This document shows positions 7,913 through 15,603 of a DNA stretch of 48,287 nt, one piece after another. The notes beneath the pieces were generated by a model. It was not told the DNA's origin. It worked only from the letters and a program-made list of their open reading frames with translations, and ran no database searches. The number at the start of each line of letters is the position of its first letter. Within the stretch, counting starts at the first letter, position 1. A program made the translations under genes and the position numbers. Source of the DNA: Bradyrhizobium sp. CCH5-F6 (GTDB lineage Bacteria; Pseudomonadota; Alphaproteobacteria; Rhizobiales; Xanthobacteraceae); assembly GCF_001556045.1 (NCBI RefSeq), contig NZ_LSIC01000054.1, forward strand, positions 1-48,287, read 5' to 3'.

Positions 7913-7933
7913 CAGAATCGAGGTAAGATTCTG
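7913..7933. promoter_or_regulatory. Operator site 2 (AGAATC-N7-GATTCT)
   Basis: CAGAATC (7913-7919) and GATTCTG (7927-7933) form a perfect 7-bp inverted repeat with a 7-bp spacer. Its core half-sites and spacing are identical to operator site 1. It lies about 50 bp before the ubiquitin-like gene, where a bound repressor would block the rightward operon. Confidence 0.65.
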
Positions 7934-7983
7934 ACCTAGTTTGGGGGTGACCGATTCCGGCGCCCAGGCAGAAGGGATCGATC

Positions 7984-8502
7984 ATGCACGATCACGGGAA
8001 TAAGGACGCCGACCGGCTGGAGCGCGAGGCGAAGGAACTGGAGCGCGAAGCCGGACAGCTAGAGGAGACCGCCCACAAGATCGAGGAGCACGCCCATGAC
8101 CTGGAGCGTCGTGCGCACGAACTCGAGGAAGTAGCCCGCCGCGAGGGGAACGACCACGACCACGGCCACAACCACGACAATGGTGACGGGCACGGCGGGC
8201 ACCATGATGACGACGATCACGGTCATCACCACGGCCATGTCGTCAAGATCACCATGGTGGTCAACGGCCAGCCCGTGACCATCAAGGCGACCGAACAGGA
8301 AAAGCTCTCCGAGGTCCGGCAGCGCGCCCTGACCGAGACCGAGAACGTGGCGCAGCCGCCGGAGAACTGGGAGATCAAGGACGAGGCGGGCGCGGTGCTC
8401 GATCCCGACAAGCGCGTCGGCGACTACCACTTCGGCAAGGAGGTCACGCTCTTCCTCAGCCTCAAGGCGGGAGCCGCGGGTGCCGACGCCGCAGGTCGTT
8501 GA
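7984..8502 (+). CDS. DUF2604-type ubiquitin-like protein with coiled coil and His/Asp-rich linker
   Basis: 172 residues in three parts. Residues about 8-55 form an amphipathic coiled coil rich in Glu, Leu and Ala heptads. Residues about 56-85 are a His/Asp/Gly tract (HDHGHNHDNGD and similar). Residues about 86-161 form a beta-grasp domain matching DUF2604 (VVKITMVVNGQPVTIKATE, DYHFGKEVTLFLSLK). The C-terminus is LKAGAAGADAAGR, so Gly163 or Gly166 could become the conjugating end after trimming by the JAB peptidase. It is the first gene of a four-gene conjugation-like operon, and the next gene overlaps it by 23 bp. The fold and operon class are recognised; the conjugation role is inferred. The linker may bind metal or drive assembly. 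Confidence 0.85.
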   Translation: MHDHGNKDADRLEREAKELEREAGQLEETAHKIEEHAHDLERRAHELEEVARREGNDHDHGHNHDNGDGHGGHHDDDDHGHHHGHVVKITMVVNGQPVTIKATEQEKLSEVRQRALTETENVAQPPENWEIKDEAGAVLDPDKRVGDYHFGKEVTLFLSLKAGAAGADAAGR

Positions 8503-9088
8503 TCCGGCGGTCTCGCGCGCCAAGTTCGATCGCGAGATCGCGGCATACCGGAAGATGGAGGCCGCCTACCGCAGGCGGGGGTGGCTTCTTCTCGACGCCG
8601 CATTTCCAGAGGTCTGCATCGCCTTCGGGATCCCGAAGCTGCGTCCCTTTCCGATTGTCGCCGCGGTCGTGATCGACTTCACCGACTACGACCTGCGGCC
8701 CTTGTCGGTCCGCTTCGTGGACCCGTTCACCCGCGAGCCCTTGATCGCGCGCAACCTCCACTTCACCATGTGGCGGCGTCAGAGCATGCCGGACGAGGCG
8801 TTCGCAGCGATGCTTCAGCAAGGTACCGTGCCGGTCGCCAATATCGTGCAGTTCAATGGTCCGGACGACTATCCCTTCATATGCCTGCCGGGCGTGCGCG
8901 AATATCACGACAATCCAGCCCATACCGGTGATTCATGGCTTCTGCATCGCGCTTCTGGCGAAGGCTCCTTGGCGTTCATCCTGGACAAGATCTGGATCTA
9001 CGGCGTCGAGCCGCTGTCGACGTTCCAGATCCAGGTGCAGGCCACGACGCTCGCGATGGGAGCCAATCCGCAGGCGTTCCGGGAATGA
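8480..9088 (+). CDS. CEHH predicted metal-binding protein of ubiquitin-like operons
   Basis: 202 residues from a GTG at 8480, inside the end of the ubiquitin-like gene and behind a GGCGGGAG-like ribosome site. Residues Cys135, Glu141, His143 and His148 lie in CLPGVREYHDNPAHTGD, the C-E-H-H pattern of a predicted metal-binding family found beside prokaryotic Ubl, JAB and E1 genes. The C-terminal segment (FILDKIWIYGVEPL) is also typical. It takes the place where an E2-like enzyme stands in Bil-type operons. Cys135 could be a metal ligand or a thioester site; sequence alone cannot decide. It overlaps the JAB gene by four bases. Confidence 0.8.
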   Translation: MPTPQVVDPAVSRAKFDREIAAYRKMEAAYRRRGWLLLDAAFPEVCIAFGIPKLRPFPIVAAVVIDFTDYDLRPLSVRFVDPFTREPLIARNLHFTMWRRQSMPDEAFAAMLQQGTVPVANIVQFNGPDDYPFICLPGVREYHDNPAHTGDSWLLHRASGEGSLAFILDKIWIYGVEPLSTFQIQVQATTLAMGANPQAFRE

Positions 9089-9573
9089 TGCGGCTTGCCG
9101 ATGTCCGCTCGGTCCAAGTACCGCGCCGCTGCGCCGACACCGTCCACGCCCACATGCGCAAAGTCGGCCGCGACGGCTTCGAAGGACTCGGATTGTGGGC
9201 CGGGCGCCAGTCCGGCGACATCTTCACGGTGGAGGAGGCCATCATCCCGGCCCAGAAGCACATACGTACCGAGGACGGCGTCTGCGTCATCACCGGCGCC
9301 GAGGAACTGCATCGGTTGAACGTCTGGCTCTACCGCAAGGGCCTGTCGCTGATCGCACAGATCCATAGCCACCCCGGCCGGGCCTATCATTCCGACACCG
9401 ACGACCGCTATGCGGTCGCGACCACCGTCGGCTGCTTTTCGCTGGTCATGCCCGATTTCGCACGCGGCCCTTTCCAGATCGAGCGCCTCGCCTCCTATCG
9501 GCTGGACGCATCCGGCGCCTGGCGAGCCATCGGCGCGTCGCAGGCCGCCCGCATGATTGCGATCGTGGAGTAG
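9085..9573 (+). CDS. JAB/JAMM metallopeptidase (probable deubiquitinase-like processing enzyme)
   Basis: 162 residues, starting at the first of two adjacent ATGs (9085) that overlap the preceding stop. The JAMM zinc motif is complete: Glu50/51 in TVEEAI, His94 and His96 in QIHSHPGRAY, then Ser103 and Asp106 in HSDTDD. Enzymes of this family trim ubiquitin-like precursors or remove them from targets. In this operon the natural substrate is the DUF2604 protein, whose C-terminus extends past a Gly. A longer in-frame reading from 8935 exists but its first 50 residues are not protein-like. Confidence 0.9.
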   Translation: MMRLADVRSVQVPRRCADTVHAHMRKVGRDGFEGLGLWAGRQSGDIFTVEEAIIPAQKHIRTEDGVCVITGAEELHRLNVWLYRKGLSLIAQIHSHPGRAYHSDTDDRYAVATTVGCFSLVMPDFARGPFQIERLASYRLDASGAWRAIGASQAARMIAIVE

Positions 9574-9575
9574 CC

Positions 9576-11102
9576 ATGGCCTTCGCCAACTTCTTCGGCA
9601 GGAGCGCCACGGCCGCCTCGCAGGTGCTCGCAAACTTCCAGCTGGAAGATTTCAAGGCCCGTCTGTCGGCGCACGTCGTCGCGTTGTCCTTCGATGATGC
9701 CGCGGTCAACTCTGCGGAAGGTCGCGCCAGCCTCGATCTTGCGGTGAGACTGCTCGCGCGCCTCTATCCTGCGCTCGCCGCCCATCCGGTGGGATCCACA
9801 GCAGGCGAATATGCCGCTCGTCTCGGCGAACTCGCCCGCAGCATCAACGACCAGATCGAACTGCAGGACGGGCTCGCCAACGCCGACATCGTCGTCAATG
9901 TCGGCGCGACGGCGGTGGCTGCCGCCGACGTGATCAACATCGGTTCCGACGGATGGCGCGCGCTGCTGTCGCGCCAGCGTCCCGTCGGCTCTGGCTCGAC
10001 GAAGAATCCGTTCGGGGCCGGCGCAGCCGCATGCTTCGGAGCCGCCAACGTTTTCAGGAGGATGTTCGCTGACCAACTTCCCCGCGGCGATCTCGACGAC
10101 CTGATCGATCTGTCGCTGTCGACCTATCTTCAGGGGGCCGGGGCCGGATCGGAGTTGCCGGAACGATGCGACTTGGGCGATGCCTATCTCGTCGGCCTCG
10201 GCGCAATCGGCAACGGCGCCGTCTGGGCATTGTCGCGCGTTCCAGGCCTCGCCGGCGTTCTGCATCTCGTCGATCACGAGAACGCCGACCTTTCGAACCT
10301 GCAGCGTTATGTCCTGACCACGCAGGACGACATCGGCCGCAGCAAAGTGAAACTCGCTCGAACGATGTTCACCCAGGATGGGCTCAAGGTCCGGGCGCAT
10401 CCGAAGCGGTGGGCCGACTACGTCCACGGTCGTAGCAAGTGGACCTTCGAACGGGTCGCGGTTGCGCTCGACACCGCCGAAGACCGCATCGCGCTCCAAG
10501 CGTCGCTGCCCAAATGGATCGTGAATGCCTGGACCCAGGACGTCGATCTAGGTGTCTCCCGGCACAATTTCGCCGACGGTGGTGCATGCCTCGCCTGCCT
10601 CTACCTGCCGACCGGCGCGGTTAAGAACGAACATGAAAGAGTGTCGGAGGAGCTGAGGATTCCTGACGCTCATATGGAAATCCGCAACCTGTTGCAGACG
10701 GATCAGCCGGTGTCAGAGCCGTTCGTCCGCCGCGTCGCCACCGCGTTCGGCGTTCCGTTCGAGGAGCTTGAAATGTTCGTCGGCCAGCCGGTACGGACCT
10801 TCTATCGGAAGGCTGTCTGCGGCGGGCTTATGGTCAATCTGACCGGCGGCAACAGCGCGGGCACCGCCGTCGTGCCCATGGCGTTCCAGTCGGTGCTCGC
10901 CGGCATCATGCTCGCGGCCGATCTCGTCAAGCACGCCATCGGAATGCCGACCGCGCCAACCACGGCCACGCGGGTCAATCTTCTGCGACCGCTGGCGCCG
11001 GTCCTGGCTGATCCGCGGGCAAAGGATCCTAGCGGCCGCTGCATTTGCGACGACCGCGACTTCCTCGAGGCATACCGGCGCAAATACGCCGCTCGGAGGT
11101 GA
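9576..11102 (+). CDS. ThiF/E1-like ubiquitin-activating enzyme
   Basis: 508 residues, starting 2 bp after the JAB stop. The adenylation domain begins near 200 with GLGAIG (207-212), then LVDHENADLSNLQRYVL with Asp233, Asp238, Asn241 and Arg244, and IGRSKVKLA, the usual ThiF/MoeB/E1 nucleotide and activation motifs. Candidate thioester or zinc cysteines include GGACLACLYLP, KAVCGGLM and the terminal RCICDDRDF. The first 200 residues form an additional domain not recognised, larger than in MoeB. The enzyme would adenylate the C-terminus of the DUF2604 protein. It closes the operon. Confidence 0.9.
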   Translation: MAFANFFGRSATAASQVLANFQLEDFKARLSAHVVALSFDDAAVNSAEGRASLDLAVRLLARLYPALAAHPVGSTAGEYAARLGELARSINDQIELQDGLANADIVVNVGATAVAAADVINIGSDGWRALLSRQRPVGSGSTKNPFGAGAAACFGAANVFRRMFADQLPRGDLDDLIDLSLSTYLQGAGAGSELPERCDLGDAYLVGLGAIGNGAVWALSRVPGLAGVLHLVDHENADLSNLQRYVLTTQDDIGRSKVKLARTMFTQDGLKVRAHPKRWADYVHGRSKWTFERVAVALDTAEDRIALQASLPKWIVNAWTQDVDLGVSRHNFADGGACLACLYLPTGAVKNEHERVSEELRIPDAHMEIRNLLQTDQPVSEPFVRRVATAFGVPFEELEMFVGQPVRTFYRKAVCGGLMVNLTGGNSAGTAVVPMAFQSVLAGIMLAADLVKHAIGMPTAPTTATRVNLLRPLAPVLADPRAKDPSGRCICDDRDFLEAYRRKYAARR

Positions 11103-11198
11103 GCCCCGGGCGGCCGCGCTCGATGCCAGCGGGAAGGACAACGTGACGGCGATCGATATCGGTCCAAGGTCGATCCGCGCTCGGTCGCCCGCGGGGCT
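11103..11198. terminator. Possible bidirectional stem between convergent E1 and XRE genes
   Basis: GCCCC+GGGCG right after the E1 stop can pair with CGCCC+GGGGC (11186-11190, 11193-11197) at the end of the converging XRE gene. The loop is about 70 bases and one arm has a 2-nt bulge. No U-tract is present, so this is only a weak terminator candidate. Confidence 0.2.
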
Positions 11199-11526
11199 AG
11201 GATTTTGGCTTCGGTTTAGGGGTGTAGGCCCGCTTCAGCTTTACTCCTTCTCCGCTCCGCAGGCTTGCGAACGTGAACTCCACGCCACATTCTTCTTCGA
11301 AATGCTTTTGCAGATTTCTTAGTACTTCCAGTCGCTTAGGATGAGCCGGTGGCGAGTCGTCGGCCTCGATCAACGAAATCGTCTTCCGAGAAATTCCCGA
11401 CGACTCGGCGAGTCCGACCTGGTCCATATGAAGTAGGGCTCTGGCGGCCCGAATGAGTGAAGGGGTGAGGATCTCGGCCATCGCAACGATCGGTTCGAGC
11501 GCCTGATGTTGCGCTTCGTCTGACAT
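11197..11526 (-). CDS. XRE-family transcriptional regulator
   Basis: 109 residues. The HTH spans about 20-60 (LIRAARALLHMDQVGLAESS, then GISRKTISLIE) and the C-terminal tail is basic (KRAYTPKPKPKS). This matches short DNA-binding regulators with a SinR-like HTH. It converges with the E1 gene and is divergent from the unknown/metallophosphoesterase/AAA-protease module, so it probably regulates that module. Two perfect inverted repeats lie in the 170-bp gap in between. Confidence 0.8.
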   Translation of the reverse strand: MSDEAQHQALEPIVAMAEILTPSLIRAARALLHMDQVGLAESSGISRKTISLIEADDSPPAHPKRLEVLRNLQKHFEEECGVEFTFASLRSGEGVKLKRAYTPKPKPKS

Positions 11527-11572
11527 TGCACGGGATGGCCTAATCTGTCGTTAACCAAATCTCCAGCCGTCC

Positions 11573-11587
11573 GTAGCTTTATGCTAC
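11573..11587. promoter_or_regulatory. Inverted repeat GTAGC-N5-GCTAC
   Basis: A perfect 5-bp repeat with a TTTAT centre, 47 bp upstream of the XRE start and 110 bp upstream of the divergent operon. A plausible operator for the XRE protein at 11197-11526. Confidence 0.35.
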
Positions 11588-11608
11588 CATTCTCCCGCGC
11601 GGCGTGCT

Positions 11609-11624
11609 ATGTGACTTATCACAT
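11609..11624. promoter_or_regulatory. Palindrome ATGTGA-CTTA-TCACAT
   Basis: A perfect 6-bp inverted repeat with a 4-bp centre, resembling CRP/FNR-family sites in layout. It lies 72 bp before the next operon's likely start. It may be bound by a CRP/FNR-type regulator or by the neighbouring XRE protein; which one cannot be told here. Confidence 0.35.
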
Positions 11625-11696
11625 CAACGAAAGCGCGCCGTTCGCCAGGCCATGGAGGCCGGCCGGAACGTCGCGGAAAGGCTTGAAGGATCAGTC

Positions 11697-12149
11697 ATGC
11701 GTCGCGACGACGACAGCGGCCCGGCCGGCGAGAGCGATACCGAGCGCGCTCTAAACTATTGGCGCACGCTGTCGGCGCTGGACTTCGGGCAAGCCGAGAT
11801 CGCGGAGGTCGAAACCTGCGTCGGATCGATCTCTTCGACGGTCAAGGATTGGCGAGACGCGGTCCACGGTGACGCGGCGGCGGCGATACGACTGGTGCTG
11901 GCCCAAAAACCGCCGGAGCGCATCACGCTGAAGGTCGATCTCGCGATGACCGTGCTGTTGTGCCGCGCGTTCGACAATGCGGCGGCGGCGCTTACGCTCT
12001 CCCTCAGGCTGAGGTCGATGCCGCTGGACGGATCTCACCGCAATCGGCTCGCGACCTCTTGGCTCGTCAGGAATTTATACCTTGCGCGCGATTATTCCGC
12101 ATCCCGGCCGCCGCGGGCCCGCCAGATGCGGGGAGGGCGCAAGTCGTGA
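11697..12149 (+). CDS. Unknown 150-residue protein, first gene of the MPE-AAA module
   Basis: The ATG at 11697 is chosen because GAAGGA stands 7 bases before it; a GTG 31 codons upstream is in frame but overlaps regulatory palindromes. The protein is predicted mostly helical (ERALNYWRTLSALDFGQAEI, VDLAMTVLLCRAFDNAAAAL), with a basic C-terminus. No family recognised. Its stop overlaps the next start as GTGA, so it is translationally coupled to the metallophosphoesterase. Confidence 0.6.
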   Translation: MRRDDDSGPAGESDTERALNYWRTLSALDFGQAEIAEVETCVGSISSTVKDWRDAVHGDAAAAIRLVLAQKPPERITLKVDLAMTVLLCRAFDNAAAALTLSLRLRSMPLDGSHRNRLATSWLVRNLYLARDYSASRPPRARQMRGGRKS

Positions 12150-12922
12150 TCCTGCAGCCTTTTTCGGACGCTCACTCGGACTGCGCAGGCTTCGGCGGTT
12201 TTCCGCGGTTAATAGAGGGCGTCGACGCCATCGTGGTCGCGGGCGATACCCGCCAAGGACTCGCCGCCTCGCTCACCGAACTGCGCGCCGCCTATCCGCA
12301 TCCCGTCGAGATCCTGATGGTCGCCGGCAATCACGAGTTCTGGGGATCTGTGTGGTCGCGCGAGGTCGACGAGGGACGTCGCGTTGCCGAGAAATTGGGC
12401 ATCCGTTTCATGGAGGACCAGGCGGTCACGCTGGGACGTCTGCGCGTGCTGGGATGCACGCTCTGGACGAGCTACGACGCCTACGGCGAGTCCTTGAGGC
12501 CCGCCGCGATGCGGAGCGCGCGCGAAGAGATGCGCGACCACAAGCGCATCAAGTGGAGCAGCGATCCGTGGATGAGGTTCCGGCCGGAAGAAGCGCGCAT
12601 GCTGCACATGCGCTCGCGCGCGTTCATGGAAGAAGAGCTTTCGAAACCGCATGACGGTCCTACCCTGGTGATCACGCACGCGGCGGTCTCGATCGAATGC
12701 ATCCAGCCGAGCAAGCAAAAGAGCATCGTATCGGCAGCATATTTCTCGGAAATGCTGCCGCTAATCGACCGCCATCAACCGGACCTCTGGGTCTTCGGCC
12801 ACACTCACCACCGTACGGACTTTCGTCGCGGCAAGACTCGAATCCTGTCGAATCCAATCGGCTACGCGGACGAGCGTACCGGTTTCGATCCGATGCTGAC
12901 CATCGCGATCGACGGAAAGTAG
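12146..12922 (+). CDS. Calcineurin-like metallophosphoesterase
   Basis: 258 residues from a GTG at 12146 behind GGGGAGGG. The metallophosphoesterase metal motifs appear in order: SDAH (Asp8, His10), VVAGDTRQG, VAGNHEFW, VITHAAVS and FGHTHHRTD. This matches small Icc/YkuE-like phosphoesterases that act on phosphodiesters or nucleotides. The substrate is unknown. It is encoded between the unknown protein (4-bp overlap) and the AAA+/M41 gene (3-bp gap), so the three are almost certainly one operon. A longer upstream reading exists in the same frame but lies inside the preceding gene. Confidence 0.85.
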   Translation: MILQPFSDAHSDCAGFGGFPRLIEGVDAIVVAGDTRQGLAASLTELRAAYPHPVEILMVAGNHEFWGSVWSREVDEGRRVAEKLGIRFMEDQAVTLGRLRVLGCTLWTSYDAYGESLRPAAMRSAREEMRDHKRIKWSSDPWMRFRPEEARMLHMRSRAFMEEELSKPHDGPTLVITHAAVSIECIQPSKQKSIVSAAYFSEMLPLIDRHQPDLWVFGHTHHRTDFRRGKTRILSNPIGYADERTGFDPMLTIAIDGK

Positions 12923-12925
12923 CAA

Positions 12926-15316
12926 ATGATAAGTCCGCCGCGTCCCGCCGCCACCGCGCCAAACCGAAAGCGCCGAGCCGCTTCCAAATCGGAATCCGCG
13001 ATCGACGATACCGGACCGTATCCTACTCCCGGGAAGCGCACGCTGCCGCATGCGAGCCCTTCGCCCGGGTCACCGGCCCCTCCTGCCCGCCTCGGGAGCC
13101 TTGAGCGGAAGGCGTACAAGGAAGACTGGTTGGAGTCGTGGCGCTTTCGGAGCGGCGTCCGTGCGGCCGAAGCCGAACGCGACCAAACCGAGCGGTCGAC
13201 GGCGCAGGTCCCCGTCAAAACGGCGGTAGTCGAACGCAACGCCGGCACGGGGAAGGGGAAGACCGGCGGCGGCTTCGGCGCTCTGAGACTGGCGGCACAG
13301 CGAAGCGCCTTCGAGGAAGGCGACGACGCTGATCGCGCCGAAACCGTTGCCGCCGGCGAACGGCGGCAGTTTCCCGTATATCCGGTCACACCGGCCAGGG
13401 TCGCCGCGAGGCTTATCCTCGCCCGTTTGGTCGATGCGCGGCCCGACTTGAAGGAAATTCTCCGAAGCCGCTCGCCGGTGGTGGCGATCGACGTTCCGGA
13501 TCCCGAGATGCTCGACCGCGTGCTCGACACCTGGCAGCGCACCATCCTCGACGACCTCACGCGCGTGCACAAGGTGAACAACAACGTCGGCAAGCGGCAA
13601 GACAGCGATCTGCTTCTCATCGTCGCCAAGGAGCCGAGCAAGGGAAAAGCGGAGTTCGAGCGCGAGCGGGAAGCGCTCGCGGCGGTTTCCTTGGCGCTGC
13701 CGATCGTGGCCATCTCGCCGGCGGCCGAGACCCACCTGCCGAAGAGCCTTCTGAAGGCGAACCCGACGCGGATCGCCTTTCCGCCTATCGACGCGACCAC
13801 GATCGCGCGCTGCATCCGGATCGTGACTGGGCGGACGTGCAAGGATTATCTGGACGAAAATTCGGCCGCGCTCATGACCGCGAGCGATTTGATCGTCGCG
13901 ATCCGCTTCGATCGCACGCCCGCCGAGTGCATGCATGAACTGCGCCGGCTCGTAGCAGCGAAGCAAAATCTCAAGTCCGGTCGCGACATCGCCATGGACG
14001 ATCTGCATGGCATGGACGAGGCAGTCAGGTGGGCACGCGAGCTGAGGGTGGATCTCGACGCCTGGCGCCGAGGAGACCTATCCTGGTCATCTCTGAGTGC
14101 TGGCGTGTGTCTCGTCGGGCCCCCCGGCACCGGCAAGACCCTCTTCGCGCAGACGCTCAGTACCTTCCTGTCGAGCGGATCATATAGCGTTCCGCTGATC
14201 GAATGTTCGCTGTCGCAGTGGCAGGGTGCAGATGAAGCGCATCTCGGCCATTTGTTGCGCGCCATGCGCCGAGACTTTGAGCAGGCGCGCGCAAAAGCGC
14301 CGAGCGTCCTCTTCATAGACGAGATCGATAGCTTTGCCGACCGATCGAAAGTCAAACACGCGCATGCGGACTATGTCGTTGAGGTCGTCAACGGCCTGCT
14401 TGCGCAGCTCGACGGCGCGGCATCTCGCGAAGGAATCGTTTGCGTCGGGGCTTCCAACGACATCGGCCGCTGCGATCCGGCGATTCTGAGGCCAGGTCGT
14501 CTCGGCAAGATCATCCGCATCAGCCTTCCGACCGAACGGGAATTGGAGCGCATGTTCCGGGTACGCCTGAACGGGCGGCTTGAGAAGACGGACCTGTCCG
14601 AGATTTGTATGCTGGCCCTCGGCTCAACAGGCGCCGAGGTCGAGCGGATCACGAATGATGCGCTAAGGTCCGCCCGTCACGGCGGCCGCGACCTCGCTCT
14701 CTCCGATCTACGTGCGGCAATCGTCGGAAACGACGACCGCGCCGCCGTCGATCTGGAGATTGCCGCTATCCATGAGGCCGGTCATCTGGTTTCCGAGATC
14801 GAACTATTCGGAAACGAAGCCGACGTCCACGCCAATATCGCCGCGGTCGGAATCAGAGGAGGATGCACGACCCGAACGAAAGCGCCGCCCTTCTCCGGCA
14901 CCTATCACGACTACGCACGTCGTCTTCAGGTGCTTCTCGCAGGCCGCACGGCCGAGGAGCTTCTACTTTCCGCAGCTTCCCATGGTGCGGGCGGGCGACA
15001 AGGCTCCGATCTGCAGGTCGCGGCCTCGATGGCCGCGGGGATGTGTGCATCCTTGGGCATCGCCGGAAAGTCCAAGCTGCTCTACCTCGGCGACGTCGGC
15101 CGCACCGACGAACTTCTTTCGTACCCCGAAGTCCGGGAGGCGGCGAACCGCGAACTTGCGAAGGCGGAGAAAGCCGTGCGAGCCTTACTATTGCAGCGCA
15201 AACCGGCGCTGCGGGCGATCGCGTCCAAGCTGTTGAAGGACAAACGCCTAGATGGATCGACGGCCGGGGCCATAATTCGCAGGACCGTGGCCGCCAAGAA
15301 AGGACGAAGGGCTTGA
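12926..15316 (+). CDS. Soluble AAA+ ATPase with FtsH-like M41 peptidase domain
   Basis: 796 residues. The first 100 are Pro/Arg/Ser-rich and look disordered. Residues 160-340 form an unidentified domain. Walker A is GPPGTGKT (398-405), Walker B is VLFIDEID (461-468), and GRCDPAILRPGRLGKII carries the arginine finger region. The C-terminal domain has HEAGH at 616-620 and GRTAEELLLSAASHGAGG then SDLQVAASMA, the M41 zinc-peptidase pattern of FtsH. No transmembrane segment is visible, unlike true FtsH. It probably unfolds and degrades proteins in the cytoplasm. The link to the upstream metallophosphoesterase suggests a dedicated stress or defence module. Confidence 0.88.
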   Translation: MISPPRPAATAPNRKRRAASKSESAIDDTGPYPTPGKRTLPHASPSPGSPAPPARLGSLERKAYKEDWLESWRFRSGVRAAEAERDQTERSTAQVPVKTAVVERNAGTGKGKTGGGFGALRLAAQRSAFEEGDDADRAETVAAGERRQFPVYPVTPARVAARLILARLVDARPDLKEILRSRSPVVAIDVPDPEMLDRVLDTWQRTILDDLTRVHKVNNNVGKRQDSDLLLIVAKEPSKGKAEFEREREALAAVSLALPIVAISPAAETHLPKSLLKANPTRIAFPPIDATTIARCIRIVTGRTCKDYLDENSAALMTASDLIVAIRFDRTPAECMHELRRLVAAKQNLKSGRDIAMDDLHGMDEAVRWARELRVDLDAWRRGDLSWSSLSAGVCLVGPPGTGKTLFAQTLSTFLSSGSYSVPLIECSLSQWQGADEAHLGHLLRAMRRDFEQARAKAPSVLFIDEIDSFADRSKVKHAHADYVVEVVNGLLAQLDGAASREGIVCVGASNDIGRCDPAILRPGRLGKIIRISLPTERELERMFRVRLNGRLEKTDLSEICMLALGSTGAEVERITNDALRSARHGGRDLALSDLRAAIVGNDDRAAVDLEIAAIHEAGHLVSEIELFGNEADVHANIAAVGIRGGCTTRTKAPPFSGTYHDYARRLQVLLAGRTAEELLLSAASHGAGGRQGSDLQVAASMAAGMCASLGIAGKSKLLYLGDVGRTDELLSYPEVREAANRELAKAEKAVRALLLQRKPALRAIASKLLKDKRLDGSTAGAIIRRTVAAKKGRRA

Positions 15317-15603
15317 CCGGTCCCGATCCGTGGACGGTTTCCGCGGGTGATCGCGAGGCGTGCGCTGCTCGCCATTTAACACGACGGTATTATGTCGAGC
15401 GCGCCCGGATCGGTACAAAATCCGCCGGAACGAGCCAGGGCCGTCGGGTCGAAAGCGGCCCAGCCTTTCTGCATGACCCAACTACGGCAGGTCGTTTCTC
15501 GATCCGAAGTTGGGCGGAAATGTCATTGACCACCTTGTATCCGACGATTGCGTCCAGTGCGCGTTTGCCATGCAAGCCACGGCCGACAAACGATTCCTCG
15601 CGA
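15317..15603. other. Gap between convergent operons
   Basis: About 290 bp between the AAA+/M41 gene and the multicopper oxidase gene. Short open frames here have no ribosome site or recognisable product, and no strong terminator was identified. Confidence 0.4.

Noticed and set aside
7984..8250. Possible low-complexity repeat or CRISPR-like tract
   Set aside because: The repetition comes from coiled-coil and His/Asp codons inside a coding frame; no regular spacers exist.
8935..9084. 50-codon N-terminal extension of the JAB gene
   Set aside because: Lies inside the CEHH gene, reads as Arg/Asp-rich non-protein, and the adjacent ATGs at 9085 give the usual 4-bp overlap.
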